64,000 bases of DNA from Vibrio syngnathi. Lineage in GTDB: Bacteria > Pseudomonadota > Gammaproteobacteria > Enterobacterales > Vibrionaceae. Position numbers and translations under genes: made by a program. The stretch lies in NCBI RefSeq assembly GCF_002119525.1, contig NZ_CP017916.1, positions 2,170,001 through 2,234,000 on the forward strand, in the 5' to 3' direction. The notes under the pieces are model-generated. The model was given only the letters and a program-made list of their open reading frames with translations. It did no database searches and was not told the DNA's origin. Numbering within the stretch: the stretch's first letter is position 1; the number at the start of each line of letters is the position of its first letter. Of the stretch, positions 8,273 to 16,619 are shown in pieces.

Positions 8273-8300
8273 AAAAAAGGCCAGCATTCGCTGACCTTCT
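8273..8300 (-). terminator. Rho-independent terminator of the YbiB-like gene
   Basis: Read on the minus strand, AAGGTCAGC-GAAT-GCTGGCCTT (one G-U pair) is followed by TTTT. It lies about 120 bases after the stop codon of the YbiB-like gene, beyond a heptamer array. Confidence 0.75.
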
Positions 8301-8347
8301 TCCATTCACGATTTAAATCGCTATACGTTATTTGCTAACTCTTAACT

Positions 8348-8401
8348 CTCAATTCTCAATTCTCAATTCTTAATTCTTAATTCTTAATTCTTAATTCTTA
8401 A
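8348..8401. repeat. Heptamer array CTCAATT x3 then CTTAATT x4-5
   Basis: Seven-base units run head to tail for 54 bases: three CTCAATT, four CTTAATT and a partial copy. It starts 17 bases after the stop codon of the YbiB-like gene. The same CTTAATT unit recurs in four copies at 35484-35511. Confidence 0.9.
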
Positions 8402-8418
8402 AGACTAGCTAATAACTA

Positions 8419-9375
8419 CTAACGAGTACAATACGCTTCCCACAGACACACAGCCTTTGAATAAGCTTCAGCCTTATCGTGCGTTTCTGCAAATAGAATC
8501 GCCGTCATACTGTCCACAACACTGTTCGCCATCAGTTCCATTTCTCCTTGTGGTGTACCCAGTACACATTCAGAAGGCAAAGGCAGTTCCGCATTCATCG
8601 AGCCTTCCCAGTAGAAAGATTCCACTTTCTCAGGAGAACTCATCCAAACGGTTTGACTCACCTTAGGGTTGTATTCTGCTTCGCCATTCATGCCTTTGAA
8701 TGAAATCACCGAGTGGGATTTATTACCAATGACATGCTCAACTTCAGCGTGTAATTGAGGAAATCCAGGGTGAAAACTACCACGCAAGCCGAAACGTGCA
8801 CCACCAGGGTTTAATGCACGAACAACAGTATTAATCGGTGTTCTCAGTCCGTAACGGTGTTTCCAACCAATCATGGTTTGAGCTTGTGGGGCGAAGTTCG
8901 CCAAAGGCAAGTAAGCGATGCCATCTGATTCAAGGATCTGCTTTGCGTCTTGTGGATCTTTTGCGCTGCGAACGCCGACACATTCTAAATGCGTCTCAAC
9001 ATGTGTACGGCCACTTGGTTTGTCCATGTAACCATGCATTAGTACTTTATAGCCGTTGTCAGCTAGAATTTTTGCTGCCAACAGGTTCCAAGGTTTTCCA
9101 CTGGCGTTATCGTTACGCTTACCGGCATAACACGGCCAATCAATATCGGCGCCTAAATCTGGCACTCGAGATTGAAACGCTTTTACAAAACCTGCGATCT
9201 CTTCATTGGTTTCATTCTGCACACGAATCAACATCAGTAGCATAGCCATTTGGTCGTCACCGACCTCTCCGCTTAAATACTCATCCATGATGCGGTAGGC
9301 TTGTTCGAACGACAAAGGCTTACGCCCTCTTTCCCCTCGTCCAACTGTACGAATACACTCTAAAATACTACTCAT
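8419..9375 (-). CDS. ybiB: YbiB-like glycosyltransferase-fold (TrpD2 family) protein
   Basis: The roughly 318-residue protein has the fold of anthranilate phosphoribosyltransferase: an N-terminal helical bundle (GRKPLSFEQAYRIMDEYLSGEVGDDQMAMLLMLIRVQNET) and a C-terminal alpha/beta body with GWKHRYGLRTPINTVVRALNP. The usual GTGGD loop for PRPP is replaced by AGKRNDNASGKPWNLLAA. This agrees with the TrpD2/YbiB branch, whose E. coli member binds nucleic acid rather than making tryptophan. I chose the ATG at 9375 because an in-frame start 10 codons earlier is TTG and the shorter form has the length of E. coli YbiB. It is a single gene. Confidence 0.75.
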   Translation of the reverse strand: MSSILECIRTVGRGERGRKPLSFEQAYRIMDEYLSGEVGDDQMAMLLMLIRVQNETNEEIAGFVKAFQSRVPDLGADIDWPCYAGKRNDNASGKPWNLLAAKILADNGYKVLMHGYMDKPSGRTHVETHLECVGVRSAKDPQDAKQILESDGIAYLPLANFAPQAQTMIGWKHRYGLRTPINTVVRALNPGGARFGLRGSFHPGFPQLHAEVEHVIGNKSHSVISFKGMNGEAEYNPKVSQTVWMSSPEKVESFYWEGSMNAELPLPSECVLGTPQGEMELMANSVVDSMTAILFAETHDKAEAYSKAVCLWEAYCTR

Positions 9376-9807
9376 TGATTGTTTATTCTCTTCCGTTGAT
9401 ATCAATAAAATTCGAATACGTTTTCGATTCTATGACACCCGCAGTTCATTGCAAAGCGATTCAGGTGCAACTCCCTAATTAACAATTCGCGGATTGATGT
9501 AAATTAGTGCCAGCAATGCTGATTAACAACAAATACACCGTTAAGCCAGATAACATCAAATGCGACGAAGAGTACAACCAACGAGTCAATTTCCTGCTGA
9601 CTCTCTAGGGCGTGTTAGACATCTCAAAGCCAATGATTCCATCGCAGCCTTTCTTATATAAAGTCCCCTAGCCACCCATCAGCCCAGTAAACCGCTTGGG
9701 AAGTATTATTCTGGCATCCGTCGTTATTTCTCATATACTGCACCCTATTACGTCATCCACTACTCTGTAGTACTCAAAATATTAGTACTCGAACATTGGG
9801 CACCTTT
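9376..9807. other. Gene-poor gap between ybiB-like and ppiB; possible 30-codon ORF at 9516-9608 (+)
   Basis: This stretch holds the promoters of two divergent genes. The only open frame of note is a 30-codon ORF (9516-9608, plus) beginning MLINNKYTVKPDNI, which has no convincing ribosome binding site. It could be a relic or chance. I see no LexA box or clear repeat here. Confidence 0.3.
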
Positions 9808-10302
9808 ATGATTATTCTGACCACTAACTTTGGCGACATCGAAATTGAACTTAACCTTGAGAAAGCGCCAGTAAGTTCAAAAAACTTCCTTAAATACTGC
9901 CAAGAAGGCTTCTATGAAGGCACCACATTTCACCGTGTGATTGAGGGTTTCATGATTCAAGGTGGTGGACACACTATCGACATGACAGAGAAGCCAACAC
10001 ACGCACCTATCGTCAATGAAGCAAATCGTGGACTAAAGAACGTGATTGGTTCAGTGGCAATGGCTCGTACTGATGCTCCACATTCTGCAACGGCGCAGTT
10101 CTTTATCAACCTTGACGACAATGATTTCCTAGATCACACCGCGACCAGCAACGCAGGTTGGGGTTACGCAGTGTTTGGCAAAGTATCGGCAGGCATGGAC
10201 GTGGTCAACAAGATTGCGCTTGCACCAACCACTACTCGCTGGGGACACGAAGATGTGCCGTGTGAAGACATCGTGATTACTAAAGTCACTATCAAAGACT
10301 AA
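9808..10302 (+). CDS. ppiB: Peptidyl-prolyl cis-trans isomerase B (cyclophilin)
   Basis: The 164-residue protein, starting [15 protein letters not shown], matches cytoplasmic PpiB in length and sequence. Cyclophilin hallmarks are [14 protein letters not shown] (catalytic Arg) and [13 protein letters not shown]. It speeds cis-trans isomerisation of X-Pro bonds during folding. It lacks a signal peptide, unlike periplasmic PpiA. An upstream in-frame TTG exists at 9796, but the ATG at 9808 gives the family's standard N-terminus. A terminator follows directly. Confidence 0.95.
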   Translation: MIILTTNFGDIEIELNLEKAPVSSKNFLKYCQEGFYEGTTFHRVIEGFMIQGGGHTIDMTEKPTHAPIVNEANRGLKNVIGSVAMARTDAPHSATAQFFINLDDNDFLDHTATSNAGWGYAVFGKVSAGMDVVNKIALAPTTTRWGHEDVPCEDIVITKVTIKD

Positions 10303-10314
10303 GTAGTAGAATGA

Positions 10315-10344
10315 AACCCTCGCTCTAGACGAGGGTTATTTTTT
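10315..10344 (+). terminator. Rho-independent terminator of ppiB
   Basis: AACCCTCG / CGAGGGTT is followed by seven T residues. It overlaps the last codons of the convergent permease gene. Confidence 0.88.
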
Positions 10345-11196
10345 TCGCGACCATTTGATGTAACAAAATAGCGAACCAATAATTACCGCTCCGCCTAGTA
10401 GCTTTTGCATCTCAACCGTTTCACCTAGCATGCTCACACTGAGTAACAGTGTCCATACTGGCTCAAGAATCATGATTAATGCCGCCACTTCCATGTTCAC
10501 GGAATGCTGACCAACGGTTTGCAATAAGTAACGGATAGACGTCGCGATCACCGCAGACACGATAAACCAGAAGACTAAGGTTTGGGTTATTTCGAACTCT
10601 GGTTGAGCGGTCATAGACGCAAAGGCTAAGCCACTCGCCCCCACCACAAACAACTGCACACAGATTGATGCGATAGGTTTGATATTGGTAATTACACGTT
10701 TGTTCATCACAAAGTGAACGGACAACAACATCGATGCTAATAGGAAATAGATCTGACTCTGCTCAACGTGCCAGCCGTTAGTTAGGGTCAGTAGCAACAT
10801 ACCGATAATCGCAATTGGAAATGACATCCAGAAGGCACGATTAGGCTTAACTCGAAATATAATCCAAGAGACAAACGGCGCGATGATCATAGCTAAGCTC
10901 ATGATAAACGCTCCTTCCGACAAACTTTCCGTCATCGATACCGCAAATACCCATATTTGCAATGAAGCAGACAGCAACAAGCCAACGCCGCAAAGAGAAA
11001 GTATCTGCTTAAGCGAAAGCTTACGAATGTGATGAATACAAAATGGCAAAAGAATCAAACTCGCGACGAAGAATCGCACACCAATGAACACTGGCCCAGG
11101 CATTTCTAACACCACCAGCTTAGATGCAATCCATCCAATCCCAGCTAACAGGGTAGCAAATAGGAGATAAAGCTCTCCGCGCATCGCTTTCATCAT
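10336..11196 (-). CDS. EamA/DMT-superfamily permease
   Basis: The roughly 286-residue, ten-helix permease has two EamA repeats (about 5-130 and 145-280), the second ending in ALIMILEPVWTLLLSVSMLGE, the usual DMT signature region. Relatives export amino acids or small metabolites; the substrate is not predictable. An upstream in-frame TTG at 11238 cannot be the start because it lies inside the terminator hairpin of nemA. The tandem ATGs around 11196 begin MMKAMRGELYLLFATL. The gene ends against the ppiB terminator. Confidence 0.85.
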   Translation of the reverse strand: MMKAMRGELYLLFATLLAGIGWIASKLVVLEMPGPVFIGVRFFVASLILLPFCIHHIRKLSLKQILSLCGVGLLLSASLQIWVFAVSMTESLSEGAFIMSLAMIIAPFVSWIIFRVKPNRAFWMSFPIAIIGMLLLTLTNGWHVEQSQIYFLLASMLLSVHFVMNKRVITNIKPIASICVQLFVVGASGLAFASMTAQPEFEITQTLVFWFIVSAVIATSIRYLLQTVGQHSVNMEVAALIMILEPVWTLLLSVSMLGETVEMQKLLGGAVIIGSLFCYIKWSRKK

Positions 11197-11213
11197 CTTA
11201 CTTGGTCCAATAA

Positions 11214-11250
11214 CAAAAAAAGCAACCCGACTCTGCAAGGTTGCTTTTTA
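11214..11250 (-). terminator. Rho-independent terminator of gloA-nemA
   Basis: AAAAAGCAACC / GGTTGCTTTTT (11217-11227, 11239-11249) is followed on the minus strand by a T run. It lies 57 bases after the nemA stop. Confidence 0.85.
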
Positions 11251-11306
11251 TAAACATTCAACAGGGTCAAGATACTATCTCAATACTCTGTTTCAGGCAG
11301 CAGTTT

Positions 11307-12404
11307 TTAGCCTGCGTATTCAGGGTAATCCGTTAAACCTTTTTCAGCACCACCAAACAATGTGTTTGGATCGTGCGCTGCTAATGGGTAACCATTTTGA
11401 ATACGAGCGGGTAGATCTGGGTTTGCTACGAATGGACGACCGAAACCAACCATATCAGTTACGCCTTCAGCAACCGCTTTTTCGCCGCGCTCGCTGTCGT
11501 ATTTACCTGCGTAAATCAGCGCACCATTGTAAGCTTTACGAACCGCTGCTTTAAACGCTTTTGGCGTTTCAGGTGCGTCGTCCCAATCGACTTCTGCAAC
11601 GTGTAGATAAACAATGTTGTATAAGTTAAGTAGCACCGCCGCCGCCGTGTAAGTCTCTACTGGCGTAGCGTCAACCGTACCATTCAACGATGTGAACGGA
11701 GCAAGGCGAACACCTACACGGTCAGCACCAATCGCTTCGACCATAGCTTCAACCACTTCACCTAGGAAACGTAAACGGTTTTCAATTGAGCCACCGTATT
11801 CGTCAGTGCGGTTGTTTGCTTCAGAGTCGATGAATTGGTTAATCAAGTAACCATTCGCGGCGTGAAGTTCGATACCATCAAAGCCCGCTTCAATCGCGTT
11901 CAAAGCCGCTTGGCGGTATTGACCAACCACATTTTTGATGTCTTCTTTCGTCATCTCACGAGGTTCAACCACATCCACAAAACCCGGTTCATCAGTGCCA
12001 TTATCGATGAATACTTTTACGTTTTCTGCTTTAAGTGCAGAAGACGAAATTGGTTGTTCACCACCAATGTTGTCTGGGTGTGTTACACGGCCTACATGCC
12101 AAAGTTGAGCGAAGATAACGCCCTCTTTTTCATGTACTGCATCGGTGACTTTTTTCCAACCCGCAATCTGCTCATCAGAGTAGATACCCGGAGTCCAAGC
12201 GTAACCTTGACCCATAGGTGAAATTTGTGTGCCTTCTGCCACAATCAAACCCGCAGAAGCGCGCTGAGCGTAGTAAGCCGCCATCATGTCGTTTGCTGAA
12301 TTACCAGGTTGCGTTGCGCGAGAACGCGTCATCGGTGGCATAACAATACGGTTTTTAAGCTCGATATTACCAAGTTGAATTGGTTGAAATAGTGCGTTGG
12401 TCAT
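11307..12404 (-). CDS. nemA: N-ethylmaleimide reductase, Old Yellow Enzyme family
   Basis: The 365-residue FMN enzyme reduces activated alkenes, nitroesters and other electrophiles with NAD(P)H in the cytoplasm. The OYE barrel is complete: LFQPIQLGNIELKNRIVMPPMTRSRA at the N-terminus, FAQLWHVGR, then HAANGYLINQF with the His/Asn pair that binds the substrate, RTDEYGGSIENR, and GFGRPFVANPDL at the phosphate site. It starts 14 bases after gloA, so the two form an operon. The same pairing (nemRA-gloA) detoxifies electrophiles in E. coli. The regulator here is not a TetR-type nemR; a LysR gene lies upstream. Confidence 0.95.
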   Translation of the reverse strand: MTNALFQPIQLGNIELKNRIVMPPMTRSRATQPGNSANDMMAAYYAQRASAGLIVAEGTQISPMGQGYAWTPGIYSDEQIAGWKKVTDAVHEKEGVIFAQLWHVGRVTHPDNIGGEQPISSSALKAENVKVFIDNGTDEPGFVDVVEPREMTKEDIKNVVGQYRQAALNAIEAGFDGIELHAANGYLINQFIDSEANNRTDEYGGSIENRLRFLGEVVEAMVEAIGADRVGVRLAPFTSLNGTVDATPVETYTAAAVLLNLYNIVYLHVAEVDWDDAPETPKAFKAAVRKAYNGALIYAGKYDSERGEKAVAEGVTDMVGFGRPFVANPDLPARIQNGYPLAAHDPNTLFGGAEKGLTDYPEYAG

Positions 12405-12418
12405 TGTTATATCCTCGA

Positions 12419-12796
12419 TTAACCTAGTTGAATCAGTTCGATTTGGTAGCCGTCTGGGTCAGTAATAAAAGCGATATGAGTTGAACCACCTTTCACTGGA
12501 CCCGCTTCGCGAGTGACGTTGCCACCTAGCGATTTGATCTTGTCGCATGCTGCGTAAATATCGTCTACACCCAATGCCAGATGACCAAACGCGCTGCCCA
12601 TCTCGTACTCATTAGTATCCCAGTTGTACGTTAGCTCGATAGTCGTGCCACCTTGTTCGTAGCCAACAAAAACCAATGTATAGCGGTAGTCTTTGTTTTC
12701 GTGGCGTTCAAGTTCCTTCATTCCCAATACCTTGGTGTAGAACTCGATAGACTTGTCTAAATCAGCAACTCGGATCATTGTGTGTAGGAATTTCAT
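12419..12796 (-). CDS. gloA: Glyoxalase I (lactoylglutathione lyase)
   Basis: The 125-residue single-domain VOC enzyme converts the hemithioacetal of methylglyoxal and glutathione to S-lactoylglutathione. Metal ligands H5, E54, H72 and E120 are all in place, and the [12 protein letters not shown] and [10 protein letters not shown] segments are typical of proteobacterial GloA. It is first in the gloA-nemA operon. Its upstream region carries a 40-bp element shared with the VOC gene at 44885-45376, about 100 bp from the start codon in both cases. Confidence 0.95.
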   Translation of the reverse strand: MKFLHTMIRVADLDKSIEFYTKVLGMKELERHENKDYRYTLVFVGYEQGGTTIELTYNWDTNEYEMGSAFGHLALGVDDIYAACDKIKSLGGNVTREAGPVKGGSTHIAFITDPDGYQIELIQLG

Positions 12797-12899
12797 ATTT
12801 CACCCTTATTAGCACCACAAGTATGGCGCCGTTATTATTTTGAGTGGAGGTTATCCACTAATCTCTGAGTGAAATAATACGATTCAGCGAGGAATTAAG

Positions 12900-12939
12900 G
12901 AAATTATCAAAAATTCTCAATGTGATAATTTTTTGTTAT
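12900..12939 (-). promoter_or_regulatory. Putative operator of gloA-nemA, copy 1 of a shared 40-bp element
   Basis: The inverted repeat ATTATCA-N13-TGATAAT sits in a 40-bp block that is 33/40 identical to 45475-45514, including an identical ending TGATAATTTTTTGTTAT. Both copies lie about 100 bp upstream of a VOC-family gene in the same orientation. It looks like the site of a common regulator. Confidence 0.65.
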
Positions 12940-12975
12940 GAACTTTATGACTAGCACGAACTCAATGACACAAAA

Positions 12976-12997
12976 AAGGGAAGCCAATGCTTCCCTT
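12976..12997 (-). terminator. Rho-independent terminator of the LysR gene
   Basis: AAGGGAAGC / GCTTCCCTT reads into a T run on the minus strand, 17 bases after the stop codon of the LysR gene. It separates that gene from gloA. Confidence 0.88.
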
Positions 12998-13013
12998 CGA
13001 GTTAGACTCTCAA

Positions 13014-13949
13014 TTAAAACCGTAAACGCCTATCTTTAAGCGCATTCGACATTGAGTCTGATGTACTGATGACTTGTTCTCTAAACCATTTATGAGCGGG
13101 GTCGCTGTTCTGCTTCTTCAGCCAAATCAGATAGTGGGACATCGGCTGGTATTCAAAGGGTGGCTTAAACAGCTGCAAACTTAATTTTTCTTGGAATTGC
13201 ACGGCCATAGATAAAGGCACTACCGTGATGTAATCGGATTGGCTACACAGCAAGATATTACTGAACAGTGAACGCCCATGAAACACAATTTTACGTTGGG
13301 ACAGATCCAAAGAAGTGTAATGATTCAAACTGCGAACTTTACGTCGTGTTCTGTCTAATACGGCATGCTTTTCACTCAGGAACTGGTCTTCACTGATTTC
13401 ACCTTGGATTCGCGGGTGATCAGCTCGACACACGATCACAAACTCGCCTTCATAAAGTGTTTCACTGACGATACTTGGGTGCTCAGGCACCACGATATCG
13501 ATCATGGCATCGAACTCTTGAGTCAAAAGATCTTCGTAAATTCGCTCATCACTGTCTGGTTGATCAAAGACTTCTAATGACAAGTTTTGATTAGGAAGCG
13601 CCGCAAAACTATTGAGCAGTACCCACTGTAAGTGCTCAGGCGCAGAAATCACAAACTTACGTTCAGAAGATTGCTCATCAAAATTGGTCATCGACTGAAA
13701 CACGCCATTGAGTTCATTGATCGGCGCTTTGATCTGTTCATACAAGCTTTGGGCATAAGACGTAGGCGCAACACCTCTTCCTTTACGAACAAAAAGCTCT
13801 TGGCCAATCTCTTTTTTTAGGCGGGCTAACGCGGTACTGATGGTCGATTGGTTGGTACTGAGTTGATCCGCAGCTTTGCTTAAACTGCCCTGCTCCATCA
13901 CCGCAGAAAACACGGCAAGTAGATTGAAGTTGGGGATGTCATTACTCAT
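13014..13949 (-). CDS. LysR-family regulator, candidate regulator of the adjacent alkylsulfatase locus
   Basis: The 311-residue LTTR has an N-terminal winged helix (about 8-66, with GSLSKAADQLSTNQSTISTALARLKKEIG) and a C-terminal effector-binding domain. The palindrome ATCGTAAAAACGAT lies 38 bp upstream of its start codon, consistent with autoregulation. The same 14-mer stands before the sulfatase gene and a close variant before the HlyD operon. Pseudomonas SdsB, also a LysR protein, activates the SDS sulfatase SdsA, so an SdsB-like role is a reasonable inference. The effector is unknown. Confidence 0.85.
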   Translation of the reverse strand: MSNDIPNFNLLAVFSAVMEQGSLSKAADQLSTNQSTISTALARLKKEIGQELFVRKGRGVAPTSYAQSLYEQIKAPINELNGVFQSMTNFDEQSSERKFVISAPEHLQWVLLNSFAALPNQNLSLEVFDQPDSDERIYEDLLTQEFDAMIDIVVPEHPSIVSETLYEGEFVIVCRADHPRIQGEISEDQFLSEKHAVLDRTRRKVRSLNHYTSLDLSQRKIVFHGRSLFSNILLCSQSDYITVVPLSMAVQFQEKLSLQLFKPPFEYQPMSHYLIWLKKQNSDPAHKWFREQVISTSDSMSNALKDRRLRF

Positions 13950-13986
13950 ATATCATTATTCGTTAGGCGACCATAAGTACTATGCT

Positions 13987-14000
13987 ATCGTAAAAACGAT
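13987..14000. promoter_or_regulatory. ATCGTAAWWACGAT palindrome, copy 1 (before the LysR gene)
   Basis: A perfect palindromic pair, CTATCGT-AAAA-ACGATAG (13985-14002), lies upstream of the LysR start. The core 14-mer is identical to that at 16620-16633. Confidence 0.7.
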
Positions 14001-14253
14001 AGAACATACAATTGTCTCGCTTTTCATGACACTTTGTTCAACGCATTGGGATATACATTTGACCAATAATAGCTACAATATTTTTAATTCAACATTCAAC
14101 AAAGACTTCTTTTCTAACAACTATACTCATACATTGGGCATATCATTAATATAGCTTGCAAATACTCAGTGAATAACTCCCTTTACGGACCAAACTTATT
14201 ATCAGTCATATATATTTCATCATTCATATCCATCACTCTTTCTAGTGTAAAAA

Positions 14254-14397
14254 ATGTGTAAAAATATCAATTTCAATAAATTACTTACTGATGATTTTAT
14301 TAATCATTTCCTTGATCCAAACCAAGTTAATGAACAATGTTTTCTATGTCTATATGAGCCTTTTCAAATAAATCGACCTACCGATTTAGAGTTATAA
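14254..14397 (+). CDS. Possible small protein (47 aa)
   Basis: An ATG-initiated frame of 47 codons lies in a 900-base AT-rich gap. It begins MCKNINFNKLLTDDFINHFL and ends in NRPTDLEL, with two close cysteines (CFLC). No family is recognised and no good ribosome binding site is seen. Chance is a real alternative in such AT-rich DNA. The rest of the gap (14003-14864) holds only regulatory-looking repeats. Confidence 0.25.
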   Translation: MCKNINFNKLLTDDFINHFLDPNQVNEQCFLCLYEPFQINRPTDLEL

Positions 14398-14403
14398 CTA
14401 CTA

Positions 14404-14417
14404 ATCGTAATTACGAT
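14404..14417. promoter_or_regulatory. ATCGTAAWWACGAT palindrome, copy 2 (before the HlyD operon)
   Basis: The perfect palindrome ATCGTAATTACGAT differs from the other two copies only at the two central W positions. An extra half-site, ATCGTAATT, follows 8 bases later. It lies about 450 bp upstream of the operon's first start codon. Confidence 0.6.
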
Positions 14418-14752
14418 ATTATCAAATCGTAATTCTGGGTAGATACTGGTCAAAACTCTTCCTATTATCCTGCTAACAAATCAATTATCAGCCCAAACAG
14501 AAAACTGACAAATGTTTTACTTTGGTATGTCAATTGTCATGGAAGAGCCCCTCGATTGCCGAGGTAATACACGTAATAAAGACAGTCGCTGAAAAGCCGC
14601 ACGAATATTAATTCGAACGCCTCATAGCCATCTAATTTACGTCTGCTGACAAATAATAGAGATTGATTTGTAGAGGAGCATATTCGCTTCTTGATACCGA
14701 GAATCGGTTGTCTGGACTGAGCAATATCACTTTAAATGTCATCTATTACTTT

Positions 14753-14790
14753 TGTTTATTATGAGCACCAATCTACCCACATAATAAACA
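14753..14790. repeat. 11-bp perfect inverted repeat, 75 bp before the HlyD operon
   Basis: TGTTTATTATG and CATAATAAACA are separated by 16 bases. There is no T tract. It may be an operator or a leader hairpin for the operon starting at 14865. Confidence 0.5.
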
Positions 14791-14864
14791 TCTACTTTTT
14801 AAGATGTCATTAAAGGTGACTTCTAGGCTGCAAATTCTCTCTTCTTATTGATGTAGGTTGAGAT

Positions 14865-15476
14865 ATGAACTTTATAAAAATCGTTTTCCAGAAGATCTGG
14901 GCCGTTGCTATGGTCTTGATTAAATTCTGCCTGTTTATGGCGGTGATGTTTGCTGGTGCATGGGCTCTCGCACCATTGGGCACTATCCATTCTAAAGACA
15001 TCGACATGTCTCAATTCAACAACCATCCCAATGAAATGATGATGAACTTCTTCCAGATGGAGTCCTTCTCTGGTTACTTGTTCTCGGTGACAATTGCTGT
15101 GGTATTAGCCGGTGTTTACGGCATGTGGCAGTTGCATGAACTGGGGGTGCATAAAGCAAAAGAGCACAAAAGCGCTCACGTACAAATCGTGTTTGCACTG
15201 TCACTTTGCGGGCTCTTTATCAGCAAAACATTCTGGGTTATCGCCTTGGTTATCGCGTTGGCGAATTGGAAGCATATTGGTCAATCACTAAGTGATGTGA
15301 TTCGCCGTGGTGTACAGCCTAAACAAGACGCCACCAATACAGAGACTACCGTAGCCCGTGTATCACCAGAAAAAACAACTGCAGAGTCACCTCAAACACA
15401 ACAGTCTCCAGTAGAACAGGCTTCAGAAGAACAGGCTCCAACAAAACCATCCCCTACAGATAAAGAGGTCGCATAA
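14865..15476 (+). CDS. Inner-membrane protein paired with an HlyD-family adaptor
   Basis: The 203-residue protein has three or four membrane helices (about 12-38, 68-92, 105-140) and a Pro/Thr/Glu/Gln-rich cytoplasmic or periplasmic tail (about 150-203). I do not recognise a named family. Its stop codon overlaps the next ATG by one base, so it is co-transcribed and probably translationally coupled with the HlyD-like gene. Such two-gene pairs resemble small envelope transport modules, but no energising pump subunit is present. A LysR-type palindrome and an inverted repeat lie upstream. Confidence 0.75.
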   Translation: MNFIKIVFQKIWAVAMVLIKFCLFMAVMFAGAWALAPLGTIHSKDIDMSQFNNHPNEMMMNFFQMESFSGYLFSVTIAVVLAGVYGMWQLHELGVHKAKEHKSAHVQIVFALSLCGLFISKTFWVIALVIALANWKHIGQSLSDVIRRGVQPKQDATNTETTVARVSPEKTTAESPQTQQSPVEQASEEQAPTKPSPTDKEVA

Positions 15477-16465
15477 TGAAAGAGATGATGATTCCATACA
15501 TCCTAATTGTATGGTCACTATTTGCGACAGGCGCACTTAAGAAAAACTTCAAGAACTACACGTGGGCTGCTATTGGCGGCGTAATGATTCTTGCGGTATT
15601 AGCGGTGATCTCTCGCTTGTGGGCGCCCGTTGATTTAACCAACTCAACCACAGTGAAAGCACCGCACGCGGTGATGTCACCTATCTTTGGCCAGCAGATC
15701 GACCAAGTGCTTGTTGAGCACAACCAGATGGTTAAAGAAGGCGACGTAATTTACACACTCGTCGACATCGATTCTGCCGCAGACAAAGCAAAGATCGAAT
15801 CTTCAATCGTTAAAAAAGAAGAGCAGATCAAGCAAATGACTCGCGACTTAGAGCGCGCTGAAACGTCACCTGAAATCTTCAATATGCGTGACGTAGAAAA
15901 GTACGACTCCGATCTTCGTGTGCTGCACGCTGAACTTGTGTCGCTGAAAGCCGATCTGCAAAAAGTAAACTGGGCACAAGAAAAGAAAACCGTTAAAGCT
16001 GAGTTTGACGGTCAGGTATCGATAGTGAATATCGCTGAAGGTTCTGTAATGGGTAACATGCACCTCTACAACACCAGCAAAAAGTTCCTTGAGATGCGTA
16101 TTTCAGACCAAACTTACGGTTATGTTCAAGTAGGAGACTTCGCTGAGTTCTTTGTTGATGCATACCCAGGTCACGTGTTCCGAGCAAAAGTACACAGCTT
16201 TAATGCAGGTACCGGTGAGTCGAGTATTTCTCCACTTCAGGGGCCACAAAGCGTCGGTCAACACGTGGTAAGAAACGGTAATGGTTTAGGCCGTACTATC
16301 GTACTTGAGATCATCGAACCAGAAGGTTACAACATCCCTATTGGTTCAACTGGCGCGGCTTGGATCTCGGCTGAGAAGCCACATCCGTTCTGGGGCTTCA
16401 TCGATGTAATCGGCGCAGCAACGGTTCGCCTACAATCTTACAAGTCATACTTAGGTGCTTGGTAA
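15476..16465 (+). CDS. HlyD-family periplasmic adaptor (membrane fusion) protein
   Basis: The 329-residue protein has two N-terminal hydrophobic segments (about 5-20 and 32-50). It continues with a biotinyl-lipoyl half (HAVMSPIFGQQIDQVLVEHNQMVKEGDVIYTL), a coiled-coil hairpin (about 100-170), the second lipoyl half (VKAEFDGQVSIVNIAEGSV) and a beta-barrel domain. HlyD proteins bridge an inner-membrane transporter and the outer membrane. Here the partner appears to be the membrane protein encoded immediately upstream. There is no ABC, MFS or RND gene next to it. A terminator follows. Confidence 0.85.
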   Translation: MKEMMIPYILIVWSLFATGALKKNFKNYTWAAIGGVMILAVLAVISRLWAPVDLTNSTTVKAPHAVMSPIFGQQIDQVLVEHNQMVKEGDVIYTLVDIDSAADKAKIESSIVKKEEQIKQMTRDLERAETSPEIFNMRDVEKYDSDLRVLHAELVSLKADLQKVNWAQEKKTVKAEFDGQVSIVNIAEGSVMGNMHLYNTSKKFLEMRISDQTYGYVQVGDFAEFFVDAYPGHVFRAKVHSFNAGTGESSISPLQGPQSVGQHVVRNGNGLGRTIVLEIIEPEGYNIPIGSTGAAWISAEKPHPFWGFIDVIGAATVRLQSYKSYLGAW

Positions 16466-16515
16466 GTACTGAGGTTCTCGGTAAAAACTTATATAACAGC
16501 TATTAGTTCCAAATT

Positions 16516-16540
16516 AAATGCCCCGAATTTCGGGGCATTT
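16516..16540 (+). terminator. Terminator of the membrane protein-HlyD operon
   Basis: The perfect 11-bp stem AAATGCCCCGA / TCGGGGCATTT lies 50 bases after the stop codon. The T run is short. Confidence 0.75.
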
Positions 16541-16619
16541 GTGTATCTGTTACAAGCTCGACTTACTAATTGATTTAGATCAAAACAAATCGACAATACA
16601 ATCACTGGATGAATAAATC

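Noticed and set aside
9516..9608. 30-codon ORF before ppiB as a real gene
   Set aside because: There is no ribosome binding site and no sign of a domain; it is noted only in the gap entry.
13876..14154. 92-codon plus-strand ORF over the LysR start and its upstream region
   Set aside because: It overlaps the LysR start on the opposite strand, lies in AT-rich DNA and encodes no recognisable domain.
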